Shown here in pieces: positions 40,291-49,311 of a DNA stretch of 64,000 bases (the first letter of the stretch is position 1; each line of letters opens with the position of its first letter). The notes under the pieces are model-generated. The model was not told where the DNA came from. It ran no database searches and worked only from the letters and a program-made list of their open reading frames with translations. The position numbers were made by a program, and so were the translations under genes. The DNA is from Cupriavidus basilensis. Lineage in GTDB: Bacteria; Pseudomonadota; Gammaproteobacteria; Burkholderiales; Burkholderiaceae. The stretch lies in NCBI RefSeq assembly GCF_000832305.1, contig NZ_CP010536.1, forward strand, positions 2,294,001 through 2,358,000. Reading direction: 5' to 3'.

Positions 40291-40478
40291 GTAAAAGAGA
40301 AAGTAGCGGCGCACAATGCACCGCGGCAAAGCCGGGATGCCCGGTGTCGGCCATGGGCATCCCGGCTGAAATGGCGACAGCCTCATATAATACCGGGAGC
40401 CTTGCACCTTTAGCCGCTTGTAGCTCCTTGCACCTTCCATCCGGCGCGCCCGTGCGCGCCTTGCCTGCGATACCTGCC

Positions 40479-41474
40479 ATGAATGCCCCTGCCCCAGACC
40501 GTGCCACCCAGTTCGAAGCCGTGCGCCAAAGCGGAGTCGTCTGCCGACCCGCGCACCAGGGCCTGATCCGGGTTGCCGGCGAAGACGCCGGCAGTTTCCT
40601 GCATACCCAGCTGACCAATGCCGTGGATGACCTGGACACCGGCGCCGCCCGCCTGGCCGGCTACTGCTCGCCCAAGGGACGGCTGCTGGCCAGCTTCCTG
40701 ATGTGGCGTGACGAGGAAGGCATCGTGCTCCAGCTGTCCGCCGACCTGCAGCCCGCTATCCAGAAGCGCTTGTCGATGTTCGTGCTGCGCGCCAAGGCCA
40801 AGCTGTCCGATCTCACGCCGGCTCGCGCCGTGCTGGGTGTGGCAGGTGCCAGTGGCGCCGCCGCCCTGCAGGCGGCCGGCCTGCCCGCACCGGCCGCGCC
40901 CTGGGCCAGCGCCGCGGCCGCCAGCGCCACCGTGATCCGGCTGCCCGACGGCGCCGGGCTGCCGCGCTGGCAGGTGGTCCTGCCGGCCGAGCAGGCCGAC
41001 GAAGTCCAGGCCGCGCTGTCGGCGCAGCTGGTGCCGGTGGATGCCGCGGTGTGGGACTGGCTGGAGGTGCAAGCCGGCGTGCCGCGCATCGCCGCGGCCA
41101 CGCAGGAGCAATTCGTGCCTCAGATGATCAACCTGGAACTGGTCGGCGGCGTGAGCTTTCGCAAGGGCTGCTATCCGGGCCAGGAAATCGTCGCGCGCAG
41201 CCAGTACCGCGGCACGCTCAAACGACGCATGTGGCTGATCCATGGCGAAGGCGAAGTGCCGGGCGCGGCCACGGAGATCTTCCGCCCCGAGGATCCTGAG
41301 CAGCCCTGCGGCATGGTGGTCAATGCTGCCGCCGCGCCACAAGGCGGCTGGGACGGCCTGGCCGAACTGAAGATCGACGCGGCGGGTGGCGCCCTGCACC
41401 TGGGCAGCGCCGCCGGCAGCGCGGTGCGCGTCGGTGAGCTGCCCTATGCGGTCCCCTTCGGCGACGCCGCCTGA
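40479..41474 (+). CDS. ygfZ: YgfZ/GcvT-like folate-dependent iron-sulphur protein
   Basis: A 331-aa tetrahydrofolate-binding protein that assists assembly or repair of certain Fe-S enzymes. The diagnostic motif KGCYPGQEIVAR is present at about 230, preceded by INLELVGGVSF, and GDDAG-like/DLTPAR segments of the GcvT fold occur earlier. ATG 40479 gives MNAPAP; the upstream frame to 40344 is a shadow of the mltG intergenic region. It is divergent from mltG and followed 28 nt later by a DUF4936 gene, a common pairing in this order. Confidence 0.94.
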   Translation: MNAPAPDRATQFEAVRQSGVVCRPAHQGLIRVAGEDAGSFLHTQLTNAVDDLDTGAARLAGYCSPKGRLLASFLMWRDEEGIVLQLSADLQPAIQKRLSMFVLRAKAKLSDLTPARAVLGVAGASGAAALQAAGLPAPAAPWASAAAASATVIRLPDGAGLPRWQVVLPAEQADEVQAALSAQLVPVDAAVWDWLEVQAGVPRIAAATQEQFVPQMINLELVGGVSFRKGCYPGQEIVARSQYRGTLKRRMWLIHGEGEVPGAATEIFRPEDPEQPCGMVVNAAAAPQGGWDGLAELKIDAAGGALHLGSAAGSAVRVGELPYAVPFGDAA

Positions 41475-41502
41475 TGAACCCTTGGCAACACTGGGAATAG
41501 CC

Positions 41503-41793
41503 ATGAGCGACCACCTGTACGTCTATTTCCGGGTACCGGAAGCCCGTGCCGATGAGGCCATCGCACACTGGCACAGCTGGATGGAGACCGTTGCCGAAGC
41601 GAGCGGAATTGGTGGTACGCTCTTACGCAGGCCCGAGGCGCGCGACGGCATGCAGACCTGGATGGAAGCCTACGCCGATGTGCCGCCAGCCTTCGACCAG
41701 TTGCTCGACGGGCTATGGCGGCAAAGCGGGCTGCAGCAGTGGATCAGCGGCGAGCGGCAGGTGGAGCGCTTTGTCGATATCGACCAGCTCTGA
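41503..41793 (+). CDS. DUF4936 protein
   Basis: A 96-aa protein starting SDHLYVYFRVPEARADEAI, with EAYADVPPAFDQLLDGLW and an ending in FVDIDQL, matching DUF4936. It follows ygfZ in a likely operon. ATG 41503 is preceded by GGGAA. The function is unknown; the conserved Trp/Tyr and acidic residues suggest a small ligand- or protein-binding domain. Confidence 0.8.
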   Translation: MSDHLYVYFRVPEARADEAIAHWHSWMETVAEASGIGGTLLRRPEARDGMQTWMEAYADVPPAFDQLLDGLWRQSGLQQWISGERQVERFVDIDQL

Positions 41794-41907
41794 GGGTGGC
41801 CGTGGAACGGCCCCGCCGAGATGGTCCCTGAATGACGAAGCCGATGATCGAATCGCAGTCAATGCAGTGAATGCGGCAATCGCAGTGAATGCAGCAAAGG
41901 AAGCGCT

Positions 41908-42735
41908 ATGTGCTTGATTCTGGTGGCCTGGCAATCGCACCCGGACTATGCCCTGGTGGTGGCCGGCAACCGCGACGAGTTTTATGCCCGCCCGGCGGCG
42001 CCCGTGCATTGGTGGGAAGACGCCCCCCAGGTGCTGGCCGGCCGCGACATGGCGGAAGTGATCGGCGAGCCAGGCACCTGGATGGGCTTGGCCGGCGACG
42101 GCCGCTTTGCCGCCCTGACCAACTACCGCGCCCCGTCCGAGAAACGCACCGATGCGCGCTCGCGCGGTGAGCTGGTTGCCGGCTTCCTGCGTGGCGACAG
42201 CGATCCGCAATCCTATCTGGCCGGGCTGGCGCCCCGCACCGGCGCTTACAACGGCTTCAACTTGCTGGCGTGCGACCTGCGCGAACTCTGGTGGTACAGC
42301 AACCGCGGCGCCTCGCCCAATCCGCAGCGCCTCAAGCCTGGCATCTATGGTCTGTCCAACGCCTTGCTGGATACGCCGTGGCCCAAGGTGCGCAGCCGCG
42401 TCGGCGCGCTCGCCGAAACACTCGCCGCCGACACCGGCTTGGCCGGCGCCAGCATCGAACCCTATCTCGAGCTGCTGGCCAACGATCGCCAGGCCTTGGA
42501 TTGCGAGCTTCCGCGCACGGGGGTGACCCCGGAGTGGGAAAAGCTGCTGTCCTCCGCCTTCATCCGCTCGCCCAGCTATGGCACCCGCGCCAGCACCGTG
42601 CTGCGCGTGCGCCATGACGGCCGCTTCGAGCTTAGCGAACGCAGCTTCGACGCCAACGGCCGCACCGGCGAAGTGTCCTACCGTGGGCACCTGCGCGTTG
42701 CCCGCGACGCCGGCTCGGTGCAAGCGCCGCGCTAA
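41908..42735 (+). CDS. NRDE-domain protein (TANGO2 family)
   Basis: A 275-aa protein of the NRDE/TANGO2 family, an N-terminal-nucleophile-hydrolase-like fold. The start MCLILVAWQSHP puts Cys at position 2, and GNRDEFYARPA gives the NRDE motif. Further landmarks are WMGLAGDGRFAALTNYR, GELVAGFLRGD and YNGFNLLACDL. AAGGAAG lies just before the ATG. Proposed roles range from vesicle trafficking in eukaryotes to haem or lipid handling. The bacterial function is unproven. Confidence 0.9.
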   Translation: MCLILVAWQSHPDYALVVAGNRDEFYARPAAPVHWWEDAPQVLAGRDMAEVIGEPGTWMGLAGDGRFAALTNYRAPSEKRTDARSRGELVAGFLRGDSDPQSYLAGLAPRTGAYNGFNLLACDLRELWWYSNRGASPNPQRLKPGIYGLSNALLDTPWPKVRSRVGALAETLAADTGLAGASIEPYLELLANDRQALDCELPRTGVTPEWEKLLSSAFIRSPSYGTRASTVLRVRHDGRFELSERSFDANGRTGEVSYRGHLRVARDAGSVQAPR

Positions 42736-42746
42736 GGCGGGCGCGC

Positions 42747-43229
42747 TCAGTACTGCCGGGCCGCCAGGCCGGTCGGGCGCAATGCCACGTTCAGCGCCCG
42801 GATCGCGGCGGGGTCATTGCGCACCACCAGCAGCCATGCATCCTCGAAGTGCCCGATCTCCAGCAATTGCATGCCGTGCGGCGCCAGTTCGCGGTTGACG
42901 TGCGCCAGGTAGAGCGCAGCAGGCTCCATATCGAAATCGTTGTCGTCGCCACCTAGCGGAATGCCGTCTTCGTCATAGAGATCGTCGACGTCGATGGCCG
43001 AGACACCCGCCGCGCGCAGCGTGGCGAGGCGCGCCACGGCCTGCACGCCCAGCGTGCTGAACTCCCGCCAGTCCACCTTGACCAGGCAGTGCTCCGCCAG
43101 CCAGGGCCGCAACCATGCCGAGAGCAGGTTTTCGCCGGCGGGCGGTTCGCCCGCCGGCGCACGGTCGAGGTCAAGGGCGGGCGTGGCATCGGCCAGGGCC
43201 TGGAGCAGGCGGGAACGGATTTCAGACAT
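42747..43229 (-). CDS. Hypothetical acidic cytosolic protein
   Basis: A 160-aa protein with no motif I recognise. It has an acidic segment (IDVDDLYDEDGIPLGGDDND) and a hydrophobic C-terminal half (LYLAHVNRELAPHGMQLLEI, then GHFEDAWLLVVRN). No signal peptide or membrane helix is evident. ATG 43229 (MSEIRSRL) is favoured over the 4-residue upstream extension. It converges with the NRDE gene and is separated by 93 nt from the LysR gene on the same strand. Coding character looks genuine. Confidence 0.65.
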   Translation of the reverse strand: MSEIRSRLLQALADATPALDLDRAPAGEPPAGENLLSAWLRPWLAEHCLVKVDWREFSTLGVQAVARLATLRAAGVSAIDVDDLYDEDGIPLGGDDNDFDMEPAALYLAHVNRELAPHGMQLLEIGHFEDAWLLVVRNDPAAIRALNVALRPTGLAARQY

Positions 43230-43322
43230 AGACAAGATCAACGCGAAAGCGGCGGCAAAAACAAAGACCGCGATGGTACAGCGTAGGCGGCTGGCTGCAA
43301 GCCCCGCAAGTTATCGCTCCAT

Positions 43323-44222
43323 TCAGGCCACGGCCGCCAGCCTGGCCGGCAATGCAGCCCGAACCGCCTCGCTCACGATGCCTGCCAGCCGCGTGGCGGG
43401 TGCCTCCAGCTCGGCATCCTTGCGGTAAAGCGCAAGCGCCAGCGAGGGCAACTCAGGCAGCCCGCCCTCGCCCGGCTCCCAGGCCCGCACGGAAGGTGGC
43501 AAGCCCATGCCGGTGCGGATGGTCAGCCCCAGCCCGGCCGCCGTCCCCGCCCACAAGCCGCCCAGGCTCGCGCTGCTGAAAGCCACCCGCCAGGCAATGC
43601 CGGCGCGGTCCAGGGCGGCCGTGCCCGCGGAGCGGAAACGGCATGGCGGCTCGAACGCCACCAAGGGCAGCGGGCCGTTGCCTTGCCATGGCGCACGCGC
43701 GGCGGCGGGCCCGATCCAGCGCATCGGCAACAGCGCCACCTGCTCCACATGCGGCATGCGCACGCCATCGTCCCACGCCAGCGCCAGGTCCAGGCGGCCG
43801 GCGGCCACGCTGTCCAGCAGCTCGGTGTTGCGCGCCACGCGTGCCTCGATCTTCACCTTGGGGTGCGCGCGGGCGAACCGACCGAGCACCTCGGGCAGCA
43901 GCACCTCGCCAAAGTCCTGCTGCAGGCCGAACCGCACCCAGCCTTCCAGCGCCACGCCGTGCACGGCGGCGGCAGCCTCGTCGTTGAGCTCCAGCAGCCT
44001 GCGGGCATAGGCCAGCATGGTCTCGCCCGCCTCCGTCAGCGCCAGCCCCCGCCCGGCCTTGCGAAAGATCGCCGTGCCCGCCTGTTCCTCCAGCTTCTTG
44101 AGCTGCGCGCTGACCGCCGAGGTGGAGCGGCCCAGCCGGTCGGCGGCCCGGGCATAGCTGCCAAGCTCCATGCCGACAACGAAGCTGCGCAGCACATCAA
44201 GGTCGAAGTTCACCGCTGCCAT
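43323..44222 (-). CDS. LysR-family regulator, divergent from MFS transporter
   Basis: A 299-aa LysR regulator: winged helix at residues 1-62 (NFDLDVLRSFVVGMELGSYA, LGRSTSAVSAQLKKLEEQAG), then an effector-binding domain including LLDSVAAGRLDLALAWDDG. Start ATG 44222. It is divergent from an MFS transporter gene, with a CATCC/GGATG dyad between them, suggesting it controls that transporter. The effector is unknown. Confidence 0.9.
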   Translation of the reverse strand: MAAVNFDLDVLRSFVVGMELGSYARAADRLGRSTSAVSAQLKKLEEQAGTAIFRKAGRGLALTEAGETMLAYARRLLELNDEAAAAVHGVALEGWVRFGLQQDFGEVLLPEVLGRFARAHPKVKIEARVARNTELLDSVAAGRLDLALAWDDGVRMPHVEQVALLPMRWIGPAAARAPWQGNGPLPLVAFEPPCRFRSAGTAALDRAGIAWRVAFSSASLGGLWAGTAAGLGLTIRTGMGLPPSVRAWEPGEGGLPELPSLALALYRKDAELEAPATRLAGIVSEAVRAALPARLAAVA

Positions 44223-44229
44223 GTCAAAC

Positions 44230-44248
44230 CATCCTGTTATTTGGGATG
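44230..44248. promoter_or_regulatory. Candidate operator between LysR and MFS genes
   Basis: CATCC (44230-44234) and GGATG (44244-44248) form an inverted repeat with imperfect AAAC/GTTT flanks, located 8 nt upstream of the LysR start and about 95 nt before the MFS start. Its position suits autoregulation by the LysR protein. Confidence 0.45.
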
Positions 44249-44342
44249 TTTAATCAATAATTATCTGATATTCAGGATCATTCTGCGGCGGCAGAATCAG
44301 GGCGTCAAGGCTTGCATATGCCGTTTTCCCAAGGATGATCCC

Positions 44343-45650
44343 GTGCCCCGTGCTCCCGCCCCACTCCCGTTTGCCGCTGTGCCTGGCCCTGCCGGCGCAG
44401 CCCTCGCCCCGCGCCATGGCCCGGGCCATCGCTGGAAAGTGCTGGCCCTCGGCGTCGCGGCCAATGCCAGCTTTGCCGCGGCGTTCTCGGGCATTCCCAC
44501 CACGGCAGTGCTGATGCGCGCCGGCTACCGGATCAGCGATGGCGAGCTGGGTTTCTGCCTGGGCATGATGGGACTTGGCATTGCGGCGAGCGAAGTGCCG
44601 TGGGGCTTGGTGACCGACCGCTGGGGCGACCGCCGCGTGCTGCTGACCGGCTTGATGGCCACCGCGCTGTGGCTGGCGTTGATGGCGGTGTTCGTGGCGC
44701 CGCTGCCCGGCCATATCCCGGGCAACGCCGCGCTGGCGCTAGGCCTGTTGGGGCTGGGCCTGCTGGGCGGCAGCGTCAACGGCTCCAGCGGCCGCGCCGT
44801 GATGGCATGGTTCCGCGAAGGCGAACGGGGCCTGGCCATGAGCATCCGCCAGACCGCGGTGCCCGCCGGCGGCGGGATTGGCGCGCTGATGCTGCCGCTG
44901 CTGGCGCAGTCCTTTGGCTTTACCGCCGTCTACGGCGCGCTGGCGGTCTTCTGTGGCGTCACCGCGGCCTTTGCCTGGCACTGGATGCACGAGCCGCCGG
45001 CCGAGCCTGCGCGCGCTACGCTGCCGGCAAGCGGCGCGCACGGCAAGGCAGGGGCCGGCCCGCTGAGAAGCGCGCAGGTCTGGCGGCTGGTGAGCGGCAT
45101 GGGCCTGATGTGCGTGCCGCAAGTGGCTGTGCTGACGTTCGCAACGGTCTTCCTGCACGATTTCAGCCACGTCGGCATTGCCGCGGCGGGCATGGCCGTG
45201 GCGGCGGTTCAGGCAGGCGCTGCCGTCATGCGGGTGTGGAGCGGCCGCTGGACCGACCGCCATGGCAACCGCCGCGCCTATATGCGCGCCTGCAGCTTGC
45301 TGACCTTGCTTGTGTTCGCCACGCTGGCAGGGCTGACCTGGCTGTGTGCCGCCGCACCGGACTGGCACGCCTTGCTGACGCCGGTGCTGATGGCATGCCT
45401 GGTGCTGGGCGGCATCTGCACGTCAGCCTGGCATGGCGTGGCCTTCACCGAGCTGGCGACGATCGCGGGCGCCAGCCGCGCAGGCACCGCGCTCGGGCTG
45501 GGCAATACCTTTGCGTTTTCGGGCTTTTTCCTGGTGCCGCTGGCGATCCCGGCGATGGCCGCCGGCTATGGCTGGGCGGCCGTGTGGCTGGCGGCCAGCG
45601 TCAGCGCGCTATTGGCGCTGCCCTTGTTTGCTCGTCAGGCTCGCGCCTGA
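44343..45650 (+). CDS. MFS transporter, probable drug/metabolite exporter
   Basis: A 435-aa major facilitator protein with about 12 hydrophobic helices. Motif-A-like loop WGLVTDRWGDRRVLLTG lies between helices 2 and 3, and a central Gly/Ala-rich loop around 215-235. An Ala/Pro-rich N-terminus of about 25 residues is unusually hydrophilic. I chose GTG 44343 because AAGGA sits 7 nt upstream; the frame continues open far upstream as a shadow of the LysR gene. Divergent from and probably controlled by that LysR regulator. Transported compound unknown. Confidence 0.85.
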   Translation: MPRAPAPLPFAAVPGPAGAALAPRHGPGHRWKVLALGVAANASFAAAFSGIPTTAVLMRAGYRISDGELGFCLGMMGLGIAASEVPWGLVTDRWGDRRVLLTGLMATALWLALMAVFVAPLPGHIPGNAALALGLLGLGLLGGSVNGSSGRAVMAWFREGERGLAMSIRQTAVPAGGGIGALMLPLLAQSFGFTAVYGALAVFCGVTAAFAWHWMHEPPAEPARATLPASGAHGKAGAGPLRSAQVWRLVSGMGLMCVPQVAVLTFATVFLHDFSHVGIAAAGMAVAAVQAGAAVMRVWSGRWTDRHGNRRAYMRACSLLTLLVFATLAGLTWLCAAAPDWHALLTPVLMACLVLGGICTSAWHGVAFTELATIAGASRAGTALGLGNTFAFSGFFLVPLAIPAMAAGYGWAAVWLAASVSALLALPLFARQARA

Positions 45651-45669
45651 CGACAACCGCCCGTGGCGT

Positions 45670-46095
45670 TCAGCGCAGCAATTTGCGCATTTCCACGTGA
45701 GCAATGCCGGCCTCTTCAAATTCCTCGCCGACCTGCTCGAAGCCCACACGCGCGTAGAACGGTGCCGCATAGCGCTGCGCATTGAGCACCAGCTCAGGGT
45801 AGCCAAGCTCCGCGGCCTTGGCCATCAGCGCATCCAGCACCATGGCGCCGACGCCGCTGCCACGCGCGGGCTTGAGCACCGCCATGCGGCCGATGTGGCC
45901 ATCCGGCAGCAGGCGGCCTGTGGCCAGCGCGCTGCCGTCCTCGGCCAGCGCCAGGGCGTGCCAGCTCGGCTCATCCCATTCATCCCATTCCAGCTCCACC
46001 GGCACGCCCTGTTCTTCGACGAAGACGGCATAGCGGATGGCGCGCGCAGTATCGCGGGCTTCGGACCAGGGGGCGAGGCGGATGGTGATCGTCAT
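45670..46095 (-). CDS. GNAT acetyltransferase, ElaA-like
   Basis: A 141-aa GNAT protein. RYAVFVEEQGVPVELEWDEW near the N-terminus, HALALAEDGSALATGRLLP, the acetyl-CoA loop AVLKPARGSGVGAMVLDALM and YAAPFYARVGFEQVGEEFEE are typical of the ElaA/YjcF subgroup. ATG 46095 (MTITIRL) is favoured; the longer frame is not conserved-looking. It converges on the MFS gene and is divergent from the tetronate operon. The acceptor substrate is unknown. Confidence 0.87.
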   Translation of the reverse strand: MTITIRLAPWSEARDTARAIRYAVFVEEQGVPVELEWDEWDEPSWHALALAEDGSALATGRLLPDGHIGRMAVLKPARGSGVGAMVLDALMAKAAELGYPELVLNAQRYAAPFYARVGFEQVGEEFEEAGIAHVEMRKLLR

Positions 46096-46267
46096 GGTTG
46101 TTCGGTGCGCAAAGCGCAAGGCGGTGAAAAAACGGCCAGAGGGGCGGCCGTCATGATACTCCGGCCACGGCGCCGGCAACCGATGCCGACCACTGCTGCA
46201 ATGCAGCATTAAGGAAAGGGATAGGGGTAGGGGTAATTCCCGATCCGCATTCTTCCCGGAAAATTTG

Positions 46268-46280
46268 TATGATGACCATA
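46268..46280. promoter_or_regulatory. FadR/GntR-type operator upstream of the tetronate operon
   Basis: TATG-N5-CATA is a 13-bp near-palindrome (10 of 13 positions symmetric) lying 25 nt before the GTG start at 46305. It overlaps an alternative ATG at 46269. The size and symmetry suit a GntR/FadR regulator binding its own promoter. Confidence 0.5.
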
Positions 46281-46294
46281 TTACCTAATCACCT

Positions 46295-46298
46295 GAGG
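46295..46298 (+). promoter_or_regulatory. Ribosome-binding site favouring the GTG start of the FadR-type gene
   Basis: GAGG lies 6 nt before GTG 46305, whereas ATG 46269 lacks a purine-rich site and would sit in the operator. Confidence 0.55.
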
Positions 46299-46304
46299 CC
46301 TCCC

Positions 46305-47057
46305 GTGTTCCAGAAAGTCCCGGCCCGAGCCCTGACAGACACCGTTGCTGAGCAACTGCTGGAGAAGATCGAAAGCGGCGCTTTCGGCCGCGGCGACAAG
46401 CTGCCCACGGAGGCGGTACTGTCCGAGGAGTTCGGCGTCAGCCGCACCGTGATCCGCGAAGCCATCGCCCGGCTGCGCCACGAAGGCGTGGTGGAGTCGC
46501 GCCAGGGCAGCGGCGTGTTCGTCACCGAGCAGGCCGGCATCCGGCCGCTGCGGATCGACTACACCGATGTGGCCACGCTCGAATCGGTGCTGCAGATCGT
46601 GGAACTGCGCCGGGCCATCGAGGCCGAGGTGGCCGCACAGGCTGCGCGCGAGCGCACCGATGCCAGCATGATGGCCATCGACGCCGCGCTGGCGCGCATC
46701 GACGCCGAGGAATCCGCCGGCGGCGATGGCGTGGCGGCCGACGTGGCCTTTCACCGGACCATCGCCGAAGCCACCGGCAACCCGTTTTTTCTCAAGACGC
46801 TGGCGTTCCTGAGCCAGTACCTGGAAACCGCCACCCGCGTGACCCGTACCAACGAGGCACGCCGGGCGGACTTCTCGCGCCAGGTGCGCGAGGAACACCA
46901 GGCCATCGTGGCCGCCATCCGCGCCGGCGACGCGCTGGCCGCGCGCAACGCGGCCGAGACCCATATGTACAACGCGGCGCGGCGCCTGTCCCATGGCGGG
47001 CAGCCCGAGACCGCCACCGACCTTGCCGACGCGCCCGCGCGCGGCCTTTCCCACTGA
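46305..47057 (+). CDS. FadR-subfamily GntR regulator of tetronate catabolism
   Basis: A 250-aa (GTG start) regulator. The N-terminal GntR winged helix (LTDTVAEQLLEKIESGAFGR, then EEFGVSRTVIREAIARLRHE, ending SRQGSGVFVT) is followed by an all-helical FCD domain with metal-ligand-type residues (DVAFHRTIAEATGN, and EEHQAIVAAIRAGD, ETHMYNA). It heads the ltnD-otnK-otnC-MFS-otnI-denD genes and should repress them until the substrate or an intermediate binds the FCD domain. An operator-like dyad lies upstream. ATG 46269 is an alternative start adding 12 residues. Confidence 0.88.
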   Translation: MFQKVPARALTDTVAEQLLEKIESGAFGRGDKLPTEAVLSEEFGVSRTVIREAIARLRHEGVVESRQGSGVFVTEQAGIRPLRIDYTDVATLESVLQIVELRRAIEAEVAAQAARERTDASMMAIDAALARIDAEESAGGDGVAADVAFHRTIAEATGNPFFLKTLAFLSQYLETATRVTRTNEARRADFSRQVREEHQAIVAAIRAGDALAARNAAETHMYNAARRLSHGGQPETATDLADAPARGLSH

Positions 47058-47098
47058 TCGACTGATCCGCTGATCACAGCCCCCTGGCAGGAGTCTTC

Positions 47099-47995
47099 AT
47101 GAGCAAATCAATTGGCGTCATCGGCCTCGGCGCGATGGGCAACGGCGTAGCGCACAGCCTGCTGCGCGCCGGCTTCAAGGTACATGCCTGCGACCTGCGG
47201 CCCGACGTGCTGCAGCGCTTTGCCGACGCGGGGGGCATCCCCTGCGCCAGCCCGGCCGAGCTCGGCGGCAAATGCGATGTGGTGGTTACGCTGGTGGTCA
47301 ACGCCGCGCAGACCGAGGCCGTGCTGTTCGGCGAACAAGGCGCGGCAAGCGGCCTGCGCCCCGGCACGCTGGTGATCGCCAGCGCGACGGTGCCGCCGAG
47401 CTTCGCCGAGGCACTGGGCAAGCGGCTGGGCGAGCGCGGCATCCTGCTGCTGGACGCACCGGTCTCCGGTGGCGCCGCCCGCGCCGCCAGCGGCGAAATG
47501 ACCATGATGACTTCTGGCCCGGCCGAGGCCTATGCGCTGGCCGAGGACGTGCTGGCCGCCATGGCCGGCAAGGTCTACCGCCTGGGCGACGCGCATGGCG
47601 CCGGCTCCAAGGTGAAGATCATCAACCAGCTGTTGGCTGGCGTGCATATCGCCGCAGCGGCAGAAGCCATGGCGCTGGGTCTGCGTGAAGGCGTGGATGC
47701 CGATGCCCTGTATGAAGTCATCACCCACAGCGCGGGCAATTCGTGGATGTTCGAGAACCGCGTGCCGCATATCCTGTCGGGAGACTACACGCCGCTGTCC
47801 GCGGTCGATATCTTCGTCAAGGACCTCGGCCTGGTGCTCGATACCGCGCGCACCAGCAAGTTCCCGCTGCCGCTGTCGGCCGCGGCGCACCAGATGTTCA
47901 TGATGGCATCCAGCGCGGGACACGGCGGCGAGGACGATTCCGCCGTGATCAAGATATTTCCCGGCATCGAGCTGCCGGCGAAAAAGGCTGAGTGA
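47099..47995 (+). CDS. ltnD: L-threonate dehydrogenase
   Basis: A 298-aa NAD-dependent beta-hydroxyacid dehydrogenase that oxidises L-threonate to 2-oxo-tetronate. Rossmann motif GVIGLGAMGNGVAHSL lies at residues 6-21, the substrate motif DAPVSGGAARAASGEMT near 122 and the catalytic Lys in GAGSKVKIINQLL near 173, followed by the helical domain. Assignment to LtnD rather than 3-hydroxyisobutyrate dehydrogenase rests on the linked otnK, otnC, otnI and denD genes. A threonate dehydrogenase of this type is known from Ralstonia eutropha. Confidence 0.92.
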   Translation: MSKSIGVIGLGAMGNGVAHSLLRAGFKVHACDLRPDVLQRFADAGGIPCASPAELGGKCDVVVTLVVNAAQTEAVLFGEQGAASGLRPGTLVIASATVPPSFAEALGKRLGERGILLLDAPVSGGAARAASGEMTMMTSGPAEAYALAEDVLAAMAGKVYRLGDAHGAGSKVKIINQLLAGVHIAAAAEAMALGLREGVDADALYEVITHSAGNSWMFENRVPHILSGDYTPLSAVDIFVKDLGLVLDTARTSKFPLPLSAAAHQMFMMASSAGHGGEDDSAVIKIFPGIELPAKKAE

Positions 47996-48006
47996 GGCAA
48001 GCCAGC

Positions 48007-49311
48007 ATGACTGCACAGAACCCTTCCTCGCGCGCCTTGCTTGGCTGCATCGCCGACGACTTCACCGGCGCCACCGACCTGGCCAACACGCTTGTGCGTA
48101 ACGGCATGCGCACCGTGCAGGCCATCGGCGTGCCGGCGGGCGGCGCGGCGCTGCCCGGCGTGGAGCAGGCCGATGCGCTGGTGGTCGCGCTCAAGTCGCG
48201 CACCATCCCGGCGGCCGATGCCATCGCGCAATCGCTGGCTGCGCTGCGCTGGTTGCAAGCCCAGGGCTGCCGCCAGTTCTTTTTCAAGTACTGCTCGACC
48301 TTCGACTCCACCGATGCCGGCAATATCGGCCCGGTGACCGAGGCTCTGCTGGCGGCGCTCGGCAGCGACTTCACCATCGCCTGCCCGGCATTCCCGGAGA
48401 ACGGCCGCACCATCTTCCGCGGGCACCTGTTCGTGGGCGATGTCCTGCTCAATGAGTCGGGCATGGAGAACCACCCGCTCACGCCAATGCATGACGCCAA
48501 CCTGGTCCGCGTGCTGCAGCGCCAGAGCCAGGCCAAGGTGGGCCTGCTGCGCTACGACGCCGTGGCGCGCGGCAGCGACGCGGCCCGCCAGGCCATGGCC
48601 ACCTTGCGCGGCGATGGCGTGAAACTGGCGATTGCCGACGCCGTAAGCGATGCCGACCTGCATACGCTGGGCGAGGCGTGCGCTGACCTGCCGTTGCTCA
48701 CCGGCGGCTCGGGCCTGGCGCTCGGCCTGCCCGCCAACTTCCGCCGCGCCGGCTCGCTGCCGCAACGCGCGGATGCCGACAGCGTGGCGCCGGTGGCCGG
48801 GCCGGCCGTGGTGCTGGCCGGCAGCGCGTCCAAGGCGACCAATGCGCAGGTGGCGCAATGGCTCGTGGCCAAGCGCCCCGCCCTGCGCATCGACCCGCTC
48901 GCGCTGGCGCAAGGCGCGCCCGTGGTTGAACAGGCGCTGGCCCTGGCGGGCGCCCATGCGCAGCCGGTGCTGTTCTACGCCACCACCACGCCGGAGGAGG
49001 TCAAATCGGTACAGGCCGCCCTCGGCGTGGAGCGCGCCGGCCATCTGGTCGAGCAGGCACTGGCGGACATCGCCGCCGCGCTCAAAGCACGCGGCACGCG
49101 CCGCTTCGTGGTGGCCGGCGGCGAAACCTCGGGCGCGGTGGTGCAGGCGCTGGGCGTGCAAGCGCTGCGCATCGGCACGCAGATCGCGCCGGGCGTGCCC
49201 GCCACCGTCACGCTGCAAGCGCAGCCGCTGGCGCTGGCGCTCAAGTCAGGCAATTTTGGCGGCGTGGACTTCTTTGACGAAGCGCTGCGCCAGCTTGGAG
49301 GGCAAGCATGA
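48007..49311 (+). CDS. otnK: 3-oxo-tetronate kinase (DUF1537 family)
   Basis: A 434-aa kinase that phosphorylates 3-oxo-tetronate at the 4-position. The N-terminal DUF1537 domain has CIADDFTGATDLANTLVRNG and KYCSTFDSTDAGNIGPV; the C-terminal nucleotide-binding domain has VLAGSASKATNAQ and VVAGGETSGAVVQALGV. ATG 48007 follows GAGG; an in-frame GTG at 47992 overlaps the ltnD stop region. It overlaps otnC by ATGA. The whole otnKCI set defines the tetronate route. Confidence 0.93.
   Translation: MTAQNPSSRALLGCIADDFTGATDLANTLVRNGMRTVQAIGVPAGGAALPGVEQADALVVALKSRTIPAADAIAQSLAALRWLQAQGCRQFFFKYCSTFDSTDAGNIGPVTEALLAALGSDFTIACPAFPENGRTIFRGHLFVGDVLLNESGMENHPLTPMHDANLVRVLQRQSQAKVGLLRYDAVARGSDAARQAMATLRGDGVKLAIADAVSDADLHTLGEACADLPLLTGGSGLALGLPANFRRAGSLPQRADADSVAPVAGPAVVLAGSASKATNAQVAQWLVAKRPALRIDPLALAQGAPVVEQALALAGAHAQPVLFYATTTPEEVKSVQAALGVERAGHLVEQALADIAAALKARGTRRFVVAGGETSGAVVQALGVQALRIGTQIAPGVPATVTLQAQPLALALKSGNFGGVDFFDEALRQLGGQA

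Noticed and set aside
46201..46260. G-rich run upstream of the tetronate regulator, possibly a G-quadruplex
   Set aside because: Only three G-tracts are close together, fewer than the usual four.
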